A stretch of DNA of 33,577 nt from positions 1 to 33,577 of the IMG/VR virus record IMGVR_UViG_3300042868_009582; one strand, 5' to 3'. Positions 1-8,769 of the stretch are shown piece by piece. Position numbers and translations under genes: made by a program. Position 1 is the first letter of the stretch; the number at the start of each line of letters is the position of its first letter. The stretch is from a virus. The notes below the pieces were generated by a model. It had not been told where the DNA came from, did no database searches, and saw only the letters and a program-made list of their open reading frames with translations.

Positions 1-127
1 CTACACTCGCACTTCTATCTATTCCGTAACAATCCTTAAAGTCAATTGTACCAGCAGTAGTTACATTTACTGTAATTGTTTGAACACATGGTGCAAATGT
101 TGTAGATGTTGTACTTGTAGTTGATGT
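1..127. repeat. Left copy of exact 127-bp terminal direct repeat
   Basis: These bases are identical to 33451-33577. An exact end overlap of 127 bases, a common maximum assembly k-mer, is the usual sign of a circular contig. The reading frame of the gene lying across it stays open when the ends are joined, which supports circularity. A physical terminal repeat is less likely but cannot be excluded. Confidence 0.93.
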
Positions 128-1072
128 TGAAGTAGATGTAGTACTTGTCGTACTTGTAGTAGATGTAGTACTTGTTGTTGATGTAGTTGAAGTTGTAGTT
201 GTTGGCGGTAAACAAGATGGACCATATTCTGTAATAATAAAGTCAGCTGTTCCACTAATAGTTGCAGTATCTATACAACCATCTGTTGAATAATCTAAAG
301 TTTGAACACCTGTACCTACTGAAGTGCTTCTACTAATTCCATAACAATCTAAGAAATCAATAGTTCCACCAGTAGTTACATTTACAGTTATAGTTTGTAC
401 ACAAGGTGCAAATGTTGTAGATGTAGTTGATGTTGAAGTAGAAGTCGTAGACGTAGTACTTGTTGTAGAAGTTGTCGTAGTTGGTGGTAAACAAGCAGGG
501 CCGTATTCTGTAATAATAAAGTCAGCTGTTCCACTAATAGTTGCTGTATCAATACAACCATCGGTAGAGTAATCTATTGTTTGTGTTCCTGTTCCAACTG
601 ATGTGCTTCTATCTATACCATAACAATCTTTGAAATTGATTGCACCAGCTTCTGTTACATTTACTGTAATTGTTTGAACACATGGTGCAAACGTAGTTGA
701 TGTAGTTGATGTACTTGTTGAAGTTGTAGAAGTAGTAGAAGTTGTTGTGCTTGTTGTAGACGTTGTTGTACTTGTCGTAGACGTTGTTGTACTTGTCGTA
801 GACGTTGTAGTCGTAGATGTTGTTGTACTAGGCCCAATATATTCAATTACTTCATTTAATAAACAACCTTCTGATAAGTTAACCAATTTAATACAAGTAC
901 TAGTATCGGGTAATGTTATAATTACAGTTGACCCAATTGAAGGTAAAGATACATTATCACCATCTATTGCAAGAGAATAACTTACACAGTTATCTGAATG
1001 ATATACATCATAGAGTGGTCCAGAGTTATTACCCTTTGCTGTAAGTGTTATTATTCTGTTTATATTTGGCAT
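1..1072 (-). CDS. Modular Thr/Ser-rich tail adhesin, N-terminal part (continues across the contig ends)
   Basis: Start codon is ATG at 1072-1070. The frame runs off base 1 and continues without interruption from 33450 to the stop at 32330, giving 730 residues in the joined circle. Residues 1-81 form a Cys-containing head domain. After it, Thr-Thr-Ser arrays (residues about 81-127, 196-220, 290-325) alternate with near-identical modules of about 70 residues. Each module opens with FAPCVQTITVNVT and carries DCYGI, YSTDGC and ITEYGP. It is the last of three consecutive tail-tip genes, 29 bp after the preceding stop. The likely role is a stalked receptor-binding appendage, but I know no function for the module. 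The repeats make the exact length vulnerable to misassembly. Confidence 0.85.
   Translation of the reverse strand, partial: MPNINRIITLTAKGNNSGPLYDVYHSDNCVSYSLAIDGDNVSLPSIGSTVIITLPDTSTCIKLVNLSEGCLLNEVIEYIGPSTTTSTTTTSTTSTTTSTTSTTTSTTSTTTSTTSTTSTSTSTTSTTFAPCVQTITVNVTEAGAINFKDCYGIDRSTSVGTGTQTIDYSTDGCIDTATISGTADFIITEYGPACLPPTTTTSTTSTTSTTSTSTSTTSTTFAPCVQTITVNVTTGGTIDFLDCYGISRSTSVGTGVQTLDYSTDGCIDTATISGTADFIITEYGPSCLPPTTTTSTTSTTSTTSTTSTTSTTSTSTSTTSTTSTTFAPCVQTITVNVTTAGTIDFKDCYGIDRSASV
98..202 (-). repeat. Thr-Thr-Ser coding array 1 of the modular adhesin
   Basis: Period-9 nucleotide repeat encoding Thr-Thr-Ser units between modules B and C. Ser is written AGT, TCT and TCA and Thr as ACA, ACT and ACG in irregular order, so the peptide pattern is more uniform than the DNA. 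Confidence 0.9.
413..483 (-). repeat. Thr-Thr-Ser coding array 2 of the modular adhesin
   Basis: About 24 residues of Thr/Ser linker between modules A and B, with one Ser-Thr-Ser-Thr phase break in the three-residue period. Confidence 0.88.
692..828 (-). repeat. Thr-Thr-Ser coding array 3 of the modular adhesin
   Basis: About 46 residues of Thr/Ser between the N-terminal head domain and module A. Part of it repeats at the DNA level (ACAACGTCTACGACAAGT, three near-identical copies), suggesting recent local expansion. Confidence 0.88.
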
Positions 1073-1074
1073 CT

Positions 1075-1086
1075 TATCTTTAACAA
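1075..1086 (-). promoter_or_regulatory. Leader motif TTGTTAAAGATA, copy 1
   Basis: The 12-mer sits three bases before the ATG at 1072. The same 12-mer occurs at 9145-9156, and an 11-of-12 match at 17382-17393, each in a short intergenic gap before a minus-strand gene. It could be a translation-initiation element or a phage promoter part; the sequence does not decide. Confidence 0.4.
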
Positions 1087-1101
1087 TTAATTATTCGGTT
1101 A

Positions 1102-2850
1102 TTATGAAGGACATCCACTTCCTGATACATTACAAATTGCTCCAGCAGTTGCGGTTACGTCTGATGGATATGAAGTAGAGAAGGTTCCTGATACAAAACA
1201 TCTTGTTACAGTAACTCCAGCATTAATAGGATAAAATGAAAGTGTACAATTTGCACAATCTTTACCACTATAATCTCTACTAACACCCGCACTATTTGAA
1301 ATCGTATAACTTATACAATCTGTTAATGAAGAAGTACATGGAGTTCCTAAATTAGTTAGTGAAGAGGATGCGTATCCACTCACATTTACAATTTGGCCAC
1401 TTTGAACACACAATGTAAGTGAAGAACTTGCTGGTAAGAATTGTTGTCTATACCCACTTGCACCACATGGTACATATGATACTTGTCCACCAAATGAAAG
1501 GCTTGAATTGACAACTTGATATGTTGTGCAACTTGGTGCTGCAGTTGTTGTACTAGTTGTTGATGTAGTACTTGTAGTAGAAGTAGTTGTTGTTGTTATA
1601 CAACTTGCGTTTGGTGCACAACTTCCACTATAAGAACGAGTTGACCATATTGGAAATGCAGCAACCGGATAACAACCTTGTTGCATTACTCTTGGTGTTC
1701 CATCATAATAATCACCATCTACATATACATAACTACCCGAAGAATTTATATATGAATAGTTAAAAAATCCAGCACTACCACCAGATTGACTTCCTGTAAA
1801 TGGATATAAACTACATGTAGAATATAACATAGGTGAACACATACTTGCAGTTTCTGGTACCATCCATGCATTTCCTTGAGCTTGCGGGCCTACTACACTT
1901 CCTCCTCCACCTAATGGAACATATACTGGGTTTCTACCAACAAATCTTCTTTGAACTTGACTACTTATAGTAAAACTAGCACTTTCATTAGTTATACAAT
2001 CCGTATAATCAACTCTACCTCTTAATCCACTTCCACCAATTATTTGTATTCTAAAATCAGTACATGGTGCACATGTTGTAGTCGTTGTTGTTGGTGCACC
2101 TGTCGTTGTTGAAGTAGTTGATGTTGTACTTGTAGTACTAGTAGTTGGTGCTGCAGTTGTACTTGTCGTAGACGTTGTAGACGTAGTTGATGTTGTACTA
2201 GTAGTTGGTGCTGCAGTTGTTGAAGTTGTGCTTGTAGTACTTGTAGTTGAAGTTGTGCTTGTAGTTGAAGTTGTGCTTGTAGTACTTGTAGTTACTATAA
2301 CGGATGAAGTAAATGCAAAGTTACATTGTAATGCAGGTTCTTGTTTAGAGAAAGTATCTGAAATAATAGGGCCTAACAATTGTATATCACACTCGCCTGT
2401 TTTAAGAGAATATTCATTAATTGCTCTTAAATGATAGTAATTACCTCTAAAGTTTACAATATCATTCAATTCCATTTTGAAATAATCAGCTAAAGGTATT
2501 ATTCCTTTTGCATTTAATAATCTTGTATATGGATTGTATAATAAACTTACATATGTTTCATAATACTCAGTATATAAAGATGCAGTTGGTGCAGTTCCAT
2601 ATGCAGTATTCTCATTATTAAAAAGTAATGATTTACTACCAGTTGTAGGAAAACTTCCACTTACAACATTATAATTGTCAAAATAAGGAAACTTAGTTAA
2701 TGGTATTGCAGACCCTGATTGGTTTTGAATATAATATGGTTGACAATCCAATGTATCGTTATAAAATAACAAACGTGGCAAAACAACAGCAGGAGAATAC
2801 TCTGCTGAATTTATATATGCCGGTATGTACATTGGTATCTGTTGACTCAT
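1102..2850 (-). CDS. Tail-tip protein with baseplate-like N-terminus, Thr/Ser stalks and Cys modules
   Basis: 582 residues. Residues 1-186 look like a globular tail protein (segments YNPYTRLLNAKGIIPLADYF and LNDIVNFRGNYYHLRAINEY). Residues about 187-260 are a Thr-Thr-Ser array broken by Ala-Ala-Pro. Residues about 262-415 are a second globular domain with CAPCTDFRIQI and Gly-rich loops. A short Thr/Ser array follows at about 417-437, then two Cys-containing modules to the C-terminus. The start lies 11 bp after the preceding stop. By position and content I infer a structural protein at the tail tip, carrying adhesive modules on flexible and possibly glycosylated linkers. I do not recognise a named family for the whole protein. 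Confidence 0.85.
   Translation of the reverse strand: MSQQIPMYIPAYINSAEYSPAVVLPRLLFYNDTLDCQPYYIQNQSGSAIPLTKFPYFDNYNVVSGSFPTTGSKSLLFNNENTAYGTAPTASLYTEYYETYVSLLYNPYTRLLNAKGIIPLADYFKMELNDIVNFRGNYYHLRAINEYSLKTGECDIQLLGPIISDTFSKQEPALQCNFAFTSSVIVTTSTTSTTSTTSTTSTTSTTSTTSTTAAPTTSTTSTTSTTSTTSTTAAPTTSTTSTTSTTSTTTGAPTTTTTTCAPCTDFRIQIIGGSGLRGRVDYTDCITNESASFTISSQVQRRFVGRNPVYVPLGGGGSVVGPQAQGNAWMVPETASMCSPMLYSTCSLYPFTGSQSGGSAGFFNYSYINSSGSYVYVDGDYYDGTPRVMQQGCYPVAAFPIWSTRSYSGSCAPNASCITTTTTSTTSTTSTTSTTTAAPSCTTYQVVNSSLSFGGQVSYVPCGASGYRQQFLPASSSLTLCVQSGQIVNVSGYASSSLTNLGTPCTSSLTDCISYTISNSAGVSRDYSGKDCANCTLSFYPINAGVTVTRCFVSGTFSTSYPSDVTATAGAICNVSGSGCPS
1540..1599 (-). repeat. Short Thr/Ser array in the 582-residue tail-tip protein
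   Basis: About 20 residues of Thr/Ser starting as a run of Thr and ending Thr-Thr-Ala-Ala-Pro, linking the middle globular domain to the C-terminal Cys modules. Confidence 0.85.
2071..2292 (-). repeat. Long Thr-Thr-Ser array with Ala-Ala-Pro breaks
   Basis: About 74 residues: a Thr-Thr-Ser tract, Ala-Ala-Pro, a second tract, Ala-Ala-Pro, a third tract, Gly-Ala-Pro, then poly-Thr. A DNA unit of roughly 60 bp ending in the Ala-Ala-Pro codons is repeated (near 2140-2220), so segmental duplication has contributed. Confidence 0.88.
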
Positions 2851-2861
2851 ATTATTTTATT

Positions 2862-4784
2862 TTATCCACATGGGCCATTATCTGTTATTGTTGCATTTCC
2901 ACTTGCCGTTCCTGTTTTTGCACAAACTGTTATCTGTGGGTTATTACTATCTAACCATTGTTCTTGATATCCACTATAACAATCTTCCCAACTTACATAC
3001 TCACCAAATAAACTATTGGTAGATATAGTGTAACTATTACAATTACTTGCAGGTGGGTTAGCACCTCCAACACTACCTGAAATACCTGTTCCTGCTATCT
3101 TTAACAACGGAGATGATGCAAATGTTGTTTGCACTTCATATTTTCCTTGTGAAAAATAGTTTGTAGTATCAATATAATACGTTTTACCGAATTCTCTGCC
3201 CTCACCCTTACTAAATTGTTGTGAAACATAATCACCGTCTAATTTGTCACCAAAATTCAATTCATTAACAGCTAAGTTATTAGCAGGTATCACTTCTATA
3301 TTCTCATCTAAATTAATATATTTGTTGAAATCTTTTCTTTCACCTCTAAAATACCAATTATTAAATGTTTCAACTATAAATCTATTTTGCGTAGTTCTAT
3401 CGGGGTATATTACTAAATTAAACTTCTTTTGTATGCCTGTTAAGAAATCAATTAATTTAATGCCTGAAGTTCCTTTAGGCATGTTAAGTGGTATATCCAT
3501 TACTTTACCTGCACCTGCTTGCATTATCTTAGTTATTTCTAAATAAGATTTTAATTCATTGTCAGGGTCAACTAATACACCAAAATTACTTGCATACAAT
3601 CTATTATACTTTATTCCAAACTTATAATTACCAGCTGGTAAAACTTGTGTTAGAAATCCAGTTTGCAATGTAAACTTCTCTTCAGGTGTTGATGTTCCTG
3701 TTGATATCCAATAATTTCTTAGTTCTTCAAAGTATGTATTATAATTTTGTAATGAAGAAGAATATATTGTTGATGTAGTTTGATTTGTTGCAGTTAAGAA
3801 AAACTCAGGTGTTCCAGTTCCTGCAGCAAATGGGTCTAATTTTAGATTTAAGTTTAATGTTCCTTTTATAGAGCTAGTAGTTGCTAATGTATAAACTAAA
3901 TTTGGTGATAATGAATTATATGGATTTTGTTCTATATTATACCACGTAAAATCAGTAACATCTCCAGGTATTAAAGTTCCCATACCACTGCCACTATTTA
4001 CTGACATTTTGAATAGTCCGTATTTTTCTAAATTATACTCATTATATAAAGGATATCTTAATTGATTATTGCAAACCATATATACATCATTCAAAAACCC
4101 TTCATTCATAAAAGAAGATGTATAGGTATATCCAAACTGTTCAAAGCAAGCATCAAATACTTCTTTAACTCTTATCGCAGGTTTATAATCTTGTATTGCT
4201 AAACTACCACTTATATCATCAATTCCGTAAAAGTTATCTTGTGGAGTATATTGTATTCTTTGGCCATATTCTGCCATAGGATAAACAATTGCACCACTAA
4301 ATAAATTACCACTCCAACTACCTGTTATATTTTCTAAAGATGAAGTATGATTGAATTGATTTAATACAGATAAATCAGTTAAGAAGTTAGTTTTTAAGTC
4401 TCTCGCAAATGAAGATAAACTTCCAAAGATTGTTACCTCATACGACTCAATAAATTTATTTGCCTTAACATTTACTTTGTTTAATTGTAAATAACCTTGT
4501 GATACATAAACAGAGTCAAAATCAAAATAAGCTGGAACCTTCTGGTTTGTTGCAAATAAAAATGGATTTACAATACTAATATCATATACATGTTCAAAGA
4601 ATGCATTATTGGTCTTTGAACCAGGTAAAACTATTTGTCTTGTAAAATCTGCAGGCAATACACCAATATCAAATAGACCTGTTATGTTATCTGATACTAA
4701 GTAATCCTCATCTGCAAATAAATCTAATTCTGTTCCATTTGCAATAAGTCTAAAGGTAAATCCTTGTGTGCTTATTATTCCCAT
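2862..4784 (-). CDS. Baseplate/tail-hub-like protein with C-terminal Cys module
   Basis: 640 residues. The N-terminus (MGIISTQGFTFRLIANGTEL) and the first roughly 570 residues lack low-complexity sequence and look like a large phage baseplate or hub protein; this resembles proteins I associate with Bacteroidota siphoviruses at this position. The last 60 residues (about 581-640) are a separate module with SWEDCYSGYQEQWL and ITVCAKTGTASGN, related in layout to modules of the next two genes but joined without a Thr/Ser array. It starts one base after the stop of the 387-residue gene and is followed 11 bp later by the 582-residue gene, so the three are probably co-transcribed. Confidence 0.8.
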   Translation of the reverse strand: MGIISTQGFTFRLIANGTELDLFADEDYLVSDNITGLFDIGVLPADFTRQIVLPGSKTNNAFFEHVYDISIVNPFLFATNQKVPAYFDFDSVYVSQGYLQLNKVNVKANKFIESYEVTIFGSLSSFARDLKTNFLTDLSVLNQFNHTSSLENITGSWSGNLFSGAIVYPMAEYGQRIQYTPQDNFYGIDDISGSLAIQDYKPAIRVKEVFDACFEQFGYTYTSSFMNEGFLNDVYMVCNNQLRYPLYNEYNLEKYGLFKMSVNSGSGMGTLIPGDVTDFTWYNIEQNPYNSLSPNLVYTLATTSSIKGTLNLNLKLDPFAAGTGTPEFFLTATNQTTSTIYSSSLQNYNTYFEELRNYWISTGTSTPEEKFTLQTGFLTQVLPAGNYKFGIKYNRLYASNFGVLVDPDNELKSYLEITKIMQAGAGKVMDIPLNMPKGTSGIKLIDFLTGIQKKFNLVIYPDRTTQNRFIVETFNNWYFRGERKDFNKYINLDENIEVIPANNLAVNELNFGDKLDGDYVSQQFSKGEGREFGKTYYIDTTNYFSQGKYEVQTTFASSPLLKIAGTGISGSVGGANPPASNCNSYTISTNSLFGEYVSWEDCYSGYQEQWLDSNNPQITVCAKTGTASGNATITDNGPCG

Positions 4785-4785
4785 A

Positions 4786-5949
4786 TTACATTATCAATTT
4801 ATATGCCTGACCATAGTTAAATTCAAATTGATATTGAATTAATTTATCTACTACTCCCGTCTTAAATACCATATTAGATGTTGCAATAGTTATAGGCCTT
4901 AAATCACCTGTTGTTTCATTATAAATCCAATATATCTCATCACTAACTAAAAGTTGTTTGAATATGTCATTATAACTTTCGGGCACATAGAATGTATTTA
5001 CAGATAACCCCTGTTTTGAGTCATCAATATAATTTAAGATACCACTATCGTAATTTTGATATGAAAGGGTTGAACTTTCCCAACTACCTAATTGCGGTTG
5101 ATATGTTTTCCTTTCAGTAGTAAAAGATGTTGTACTTACCATATAGAAATTAAACCAATCAAATTGGCCATATCTATTTTTCCATTTAATTCTTACGTTA
5201 GGATACTTCTGTATGCAATCTACGTTGTATTTAATAGGAGTTCCCAATGGAGTTGTAGCATTATATGCTTGAACAGTATAATAAGTTAATCCTGTGGTTG
5301 TAATTGGAAATCCAGCTTGTGATGGGCCTATTGGATATTGTGCAATTTGACCAGTTGTTGCAGTTGTTGCAGTTAATGCAAAATCAGCTGTACCGGTATT
5401 ACCTGTATAAACTATCTTAGTTGGAGCAGTTGCACCAACACTACCAACATACACACCAGCATTTCCTTTATTTTCAATCAATGCAGATTGTGTTGCAGGG
5501 CCATCGGTCATTAAAGGCCAATGTGGAGTTTTAACAGATATCTGTTGTCCTATTGGTTCTTGGAATATACCATAACCATCTAATGCTTTATATGTAGATG
5601 ATTTAACATGGCTACCAGTTACATAAGTGCTACCTGAAAGATATTGCCAATAAAAGTCTGATGCAAAATAAACTACATTAGAAGTATTAGCTTGAGCGTA
5701 ATCTGTTAATGTAGAGTTTATAATTCTATTTAAGTCAAAAATACCAACACCAACAGTATTTGGAAACTTAGTAATTGTGTAATTAGGAACAGACCCGGAT
5801 GCAGTTGTTGCACCTTGCCAGTAAAATAATTCACCAATATATTGAAACGATGAAGAAGTATAAACAGGAGTATTCTCACTTAATGTAAATACAATAGGTG
5901 ATTGTGCTAAAGATGCTGTTGCTGGGGTTTGTGTAATACTTAAAGCCAT
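4786..5949 (-). CDS. Putative distal tail protein
   Basis: 387 residues, rich in Ser, Thr, Tyr and aromatic residues, with no signal peptide or membrane segment. Its place directly before the 640-residue baseplate-like gene, and the C-terminal segment VVDKLIQYQFEFNYGQAYKL, suggest a distal tail or baseplate ring component. The start ATG is preceded by AAAGTA, typical of this genome's A-rich leaders. The family assignment is by context and general resemblance only. Confidence 0.65.
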   Translation of the reverse strand: MALSITQTPATASLAQSPIVFTLSENTPVYTSSSFQYIGELFYWQGATTASGSVPNYTITKFPNTVGVGIFDLNRIINSTLTDYAQANTSNVVYFASDFYWQYLSGSTYVTGSHVKSSTYKALDGYGIFQEPIGQQISVKTPHWPLMTDGPATQSALIENKGNAGVYVGSVGATAPTKIVYTGNTGTADFALTATTATTGQIAQYPIGPSQAGFPITTTGLTYYTVQAYNATTPLGTPIKYNVDCIQKYPNVRIKWKNRYGQFDWFNFYMVSTTSFTTERKTYQPQLGSWESSTLSYQNYDSGILNYIDDSKQGLSVNTFYVPESYNDIFKQLLVSDEIYWIYNETTGDLRPITIATSNMVFKTGVVDKLIQYQFEFNYGQAYKLIM

Positions 5950-6001
5950 TACTTTATTCTTTTATTATCTAACCATTCAAAATAAAAAAATCAGTGATGG
6001 A

Positions 6002-6397
6002 TTATGGTTTTCTAATTGATTGTCTTAATTCGGTTGCAACCGATACACCTAATGCTTTAGCATAATTTTTTATAGATTGTTTAACTTGGGAGTTATTGAT
6101 GGCTTTATCACCATAATCAAAGCTTTGTGGATATTTCTTTTTTAGAGTTGCAGTTCTACCACTACCTGCTCCATAAGGACTGTTCCAATATTTACCATAA
6201 GTTGCACCTGGAGGCCCTACTGAATAAATAATATCAGCACTACCTTTAGGCCCATATTTAATCATTCTATCAGGTGTGTTATAAGAATTTAATGTATTTC
6301 TTAAATTACCTGAATTATATGGGGCCAATTTAGCTGCAATGTTTCTAATTGAAAGTGCAACTTGTTTAATTTCTTTAGGATGCTTTATAGTAGCCAT
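6002..6397 (-). CDS. Putative neck/tail-completion protein (HK97 gp10-like position)
   Basis: 131 residues from the ATG at 6397. That ATG overlaps the upstream stop as TAATG, which decides it over the in-frame TTG six bases earlier. The protein is basic, with a helical N-terminus (KEIKQVALSIRNIAAKLAPY) then GNLRNTLNS and a Gly/Tyr-rich centre (VGPPGATYGKYWNSPYGAG). This size, charge and order fit the small gp10-type proteins that follow head-tail connectors in siphophages. The function is inferred from context. Confidence 0.6.
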   Translation of the reverse strand: MATIKHPKEIKQVALSIRNIAAKLAPYNSGNLRNTLNSYNTPDRMIKYGPKGSADIIYSVGPPGATYGKYWNSPYGAGSGRTATLKKKYPQSFDYGDKAINNSQVKQSIKNYAKALGVSVATELRQSIRKP

Positions 6398-6948
6398 TAA
6401 CAATTAGGATTATTTGTATAGGACCCTGATGGATAAAGGTCAAACAAACATCTTGGTCGTGAATTGTGTGTAGTTAAATCAAATGTTGCAACGTGTCCTG
6501 CCAAACCATTGTTAAATCTATCCATAAAAGGTTCACAGACGATTTCTCCATCTATGTCAAAGGAAGATACCGAATACTGCGTAAATGACGTTAAATCGTT
6601 TATAATTGCAAGTGTGTTAGCTAGTATATCAATAGTGTCATCAGTTCCGTAAAATGGTATATCCTGCATATTTGTCACAGGATTACTTTCGTTATTCTTT
6701 AATTTAATTTTATCAGCTATTACCAATTGTACTTGGTGTATTGTTGTTGAGTCACTAATTCTACTTTGCAATATGTTTACATTACCAAATAAATACATAG
6801 GAAACTCTTTATCATCTATTGTTGTCAAATCACCAGTAGTTACTTTCGTAATAGAAGGATGATTATTCATAATAGTTTCAAAGTAATCCAATACATTGTA
6901 GTAAAGTGTATAGTTTACTCCCTGATTATATTGTAAGTAATTGCTCAT
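6397..6948 (-). CDS. Putative head-tail connector / tail terminator
   Basis: 183 residues. The N-terminal segment YNVLDYFETIMNNHPSITKV and the later LANTLAIINDLTSF recall small head-tail joining or tail-terminator proteins that begin with a long helix and form rings. It lies seven bases after the preceding gene and overlaps the next by TAATG. No catalytic motif is seen. Confidence 0.55.
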   Translation of the reverse strand: MSNYLQYNQGVNYTLYYNVLDYFETIMNNHPSITKVTTGDLTTIDDKEFPMYLFGNVNILQSRISDSTTIHQVQLVIADKIKLKNNESNPVTNMQDIPFYGTDDTIDILANTLAIINDLTSFTQYSVSSFDIDGEIVCEPFMDRFNNGLAGHVATFDLTTHNSRPRCLFDLYPSGSYTNNPNC

Positions 6949-6954
6949 AGTTTA

Positions 6955-7473
6955 TTATAATTGTATACCACCAAAAAATTGATTTGTTTGGTCTGGGTAT
7001 ATTTGTGTTTGATTGCCTACTGACTCTAAGTATTGTGGTATCTCGTTTGAGTAAGATATCAAATAGTTTTGTAATCTTAAAGCATAATAGTCAGCATTTG
7101 CTTGTGATTGTTGTTTAAGATAATCTATTTCCAATTTAGAAGGTGCAGTTGCCTGTTCAGATGATTGTCTAACTGCTCCATTTGATTTGAATTGAATAGA
7201 ACTAAATGGAATATATTCTACACATGTATACCAAATTAAAGTTGGTTTGATGTGGTCGTCTAATAAGTCTTGATAAGCTATTGGTAAACTACCAACTGTA
7301 CCTGCAATGATTTGTGCCTGTAAGTAATCGTATAAAACTGTACCTATAAGGTTTTTGATATACTTTACTTGTGCAGTGTTCATAAATGGTAGTAATGCAT
7401 CTGCATCTACTGCTCCACCTAATGGACTATTCTTTATGATATCATTTCTTGTTATAAAAAGTGCTGTTGCCAT
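6955..7473 (-). CDS. Putative head-tail adaptor protein
   Basis: 172 residues, predominantly helical, with no low complexity. It contains LLPFMNTAQVKYIKNLIGTV, then HIKPTLIWYTCVEYIPFSSI, then a charged C-terminal helix. That layout, and a position five bases after the portal gene, match the gp6-type adaptors (including DUF6712-like proteins of Bacteroidota phages) that dock under the portal. I am confident it is a structural connector, less so of the exact family. Confidence 0.6.
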   Translation of the reverse strand: MATALFITRNDIIKNSPLGGAVDADALLPFMNTAQVKYIKNLIGTVLYDYLQAQIIAGTVGSLPIAYQDLLDDHIKPTLIWYTCVEYIPFSSIQFKSNGAVRQSSEQATAPSKLEIDYLKQQSQANADYYALRLQNYLISYSNEIPQYLESVGNQTQIYPDQTNQFFGGIQL

Positions 7474-7478
7474 AATGG

Positions 7479-8768
7479 TTATTTATATATTTCGTATTCT
7501 TTACTTAATGATGTCGGCATTCTAAATGTTTCCTCATCTGCTTTGTTTGGCAATGGTTCCTCTACTGTTTGGTCTTGACTTTCTTCAGTAGTTGCTGGAT
7601 TTTCCATTGCTTTATTAGTTTCATCGTCTACTTGTGCAACTGATTTGTCTTGTTCCTCAGCTTGTTGTGAAAGAATTACTAATGGAGTAGCCTGTTCAAA
7701 GTATAATTCCATATCACTATATCCACCTTCTCTCAATGCCATATCTAAACTATTTAAGATTAAGTTTTGGAATGGAGAGATAGTCATAGATTGCATGATA
7801 CTAAATGCAGTCATCATTTCCTCTGACTGAGAACTAAATCCGTTGTTTTGAGTTCTAATACCGAATAACAGGGGAGAAGTAATTCTATGTGCAACTAATA
7901 TTCTATCTTGTGCGTATTCTGCAACATATTGAAACTTCTCATGTAAGTTATCTATTTGGATAACATCAATTGTCGGTTTAGTTGTAGGGTCGTCATTGAA
8001 CGACAACATAAACTTACCAGCGTTTTTAGTACCTGTAAATTTAGCATATAATAAATCTTCTATTGTTTGTCTTTCTTCTGGTGCCGGAACTCCACTATTC
8101 ATATTCAGCATCACCATTGGTAAGAAACCATTTTCAATGTTGTTTAAGTGTAAGTTAGATAATTCACCTTCAACGATTGAGTATTGCATTGCAGATACCC
8201 AATCAGGCAAACTATAATAGTATAAATTTGGAGTATAATTCTTTACCCATAGTATTTCCATCTTTTCTCTAGATGTTCCAAATGCAGGTATCTTTTTCTT
8301 ATCTCTTACCTTTCTTTGGTCATTCCAATCTACACAATAATAATAATTTTCTATCTTAGGATTATCATATAACTTTTCAGCTCGTAAAGTCTGAATTGGT
8401 GTATGAAACATCTTAATTATTTTAGTATGTTCATCATTCCAATAAACTTGATATGCTGCATTACCAAATAACTTTAAGTCAAATGATACTCTTTTAGTTT
8501 CTTCTTGCGGAATTATCTTTTGTAATATCTCATTAAATGCCTCATTCTTTGAGTATAAACCTTTACCATAAATTAAATCAGCAATACCTTCTACACATGC
8601 AGCATTAGTTGTTGATGCGTTGTATGCAATATTAACTGCATCAAAGAAGTCATCATGTCCATAAACACCGAATGGCACCCATGCATGACGAGATTTAGTA
8701 TCCTCTGTAATATAAGGAAGTTGGTTATTGGTTACATTTACAATTGAAAGTTTCGTTTCTTTTTTCAT
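7479..8768 (-). CDS. Portal protein
   Basis: 429 residues, a usual length for HK97-type portals. Recognisable stretches are the central wing/stem region with FLPMVMLNMNSG and TGTKNAGKFMLSFNDD, then HRITSPLLFGIRTQNNGFSS and PFQNLILNSLDMAL near residues 290-345. The C-terminal 60 residues are acidic and Gln-rich (QAEEQDKSVAQVDDETNKA), as in many portals of Bacteroidota phages. It forms the dodecameric ring through which DNA enters the head. Unusually, it lies downstream of capsid and tail tube rather than next to the terminase. Confidence 0.85.
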   Translation of the reverse strand: MKKETKLSIVNVTNNQLPYITEDTKSRHAWVPFGVYGHDDFFDAVNIAYNASTTNAACVEGIADLIYGKGLYSKNEAFNEILQKIIPQEETKRVSFDLKLFGNAAYQVYWNDEHTKIIKMFHTPIQTLRAEKLYDNPKIENYYYCVDWNDQRKVRDKKKIPAFGTSREKMEILWVKNYTPNLYYYSLPDWVSAMQYSIVEGELSNLHLNNIENGFLPMVMLNMNSGVPAPEERQTIEDLLYAKFTGTKNAGKFMLSFNDDPTTKPTIDVIQIDNLHEKFQYVAEYAQDRILVAHRITSPLLFGIRTQNNGFSSQSEEMMTAFSIMQSMTISPFQNLILNSLDMALREGGYSDMELYFEQATPLVILSQQAEEQDKSVAQVDDETNKAMENPATTEESQDQTVEEPLPNKADEETFRMPTSLSKEYEIYK

Positions 8769-8769
8769 A

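Noticed and set aside
1-127. Integration attachment site at the terminal repeat
   Set aside because: No integrase or recombinase gene is present, and the repeat falls within a coding module; assembly overlap explains it.
98-483. Spaced repeats resembling a CRISPR array
   Set aside because: The repeats are period-9 coding units of a long open frame, with no spacer/repeat regularity and no cas genes.
692-980. Plus-strand frames rich in Val, Leu and Asp opposite the Thr/Ser arrays
   Set aside because: They are translations of the reverse of the Thr/Ser repeats and have no leader, promoter or neighbouring plus-strand gene.
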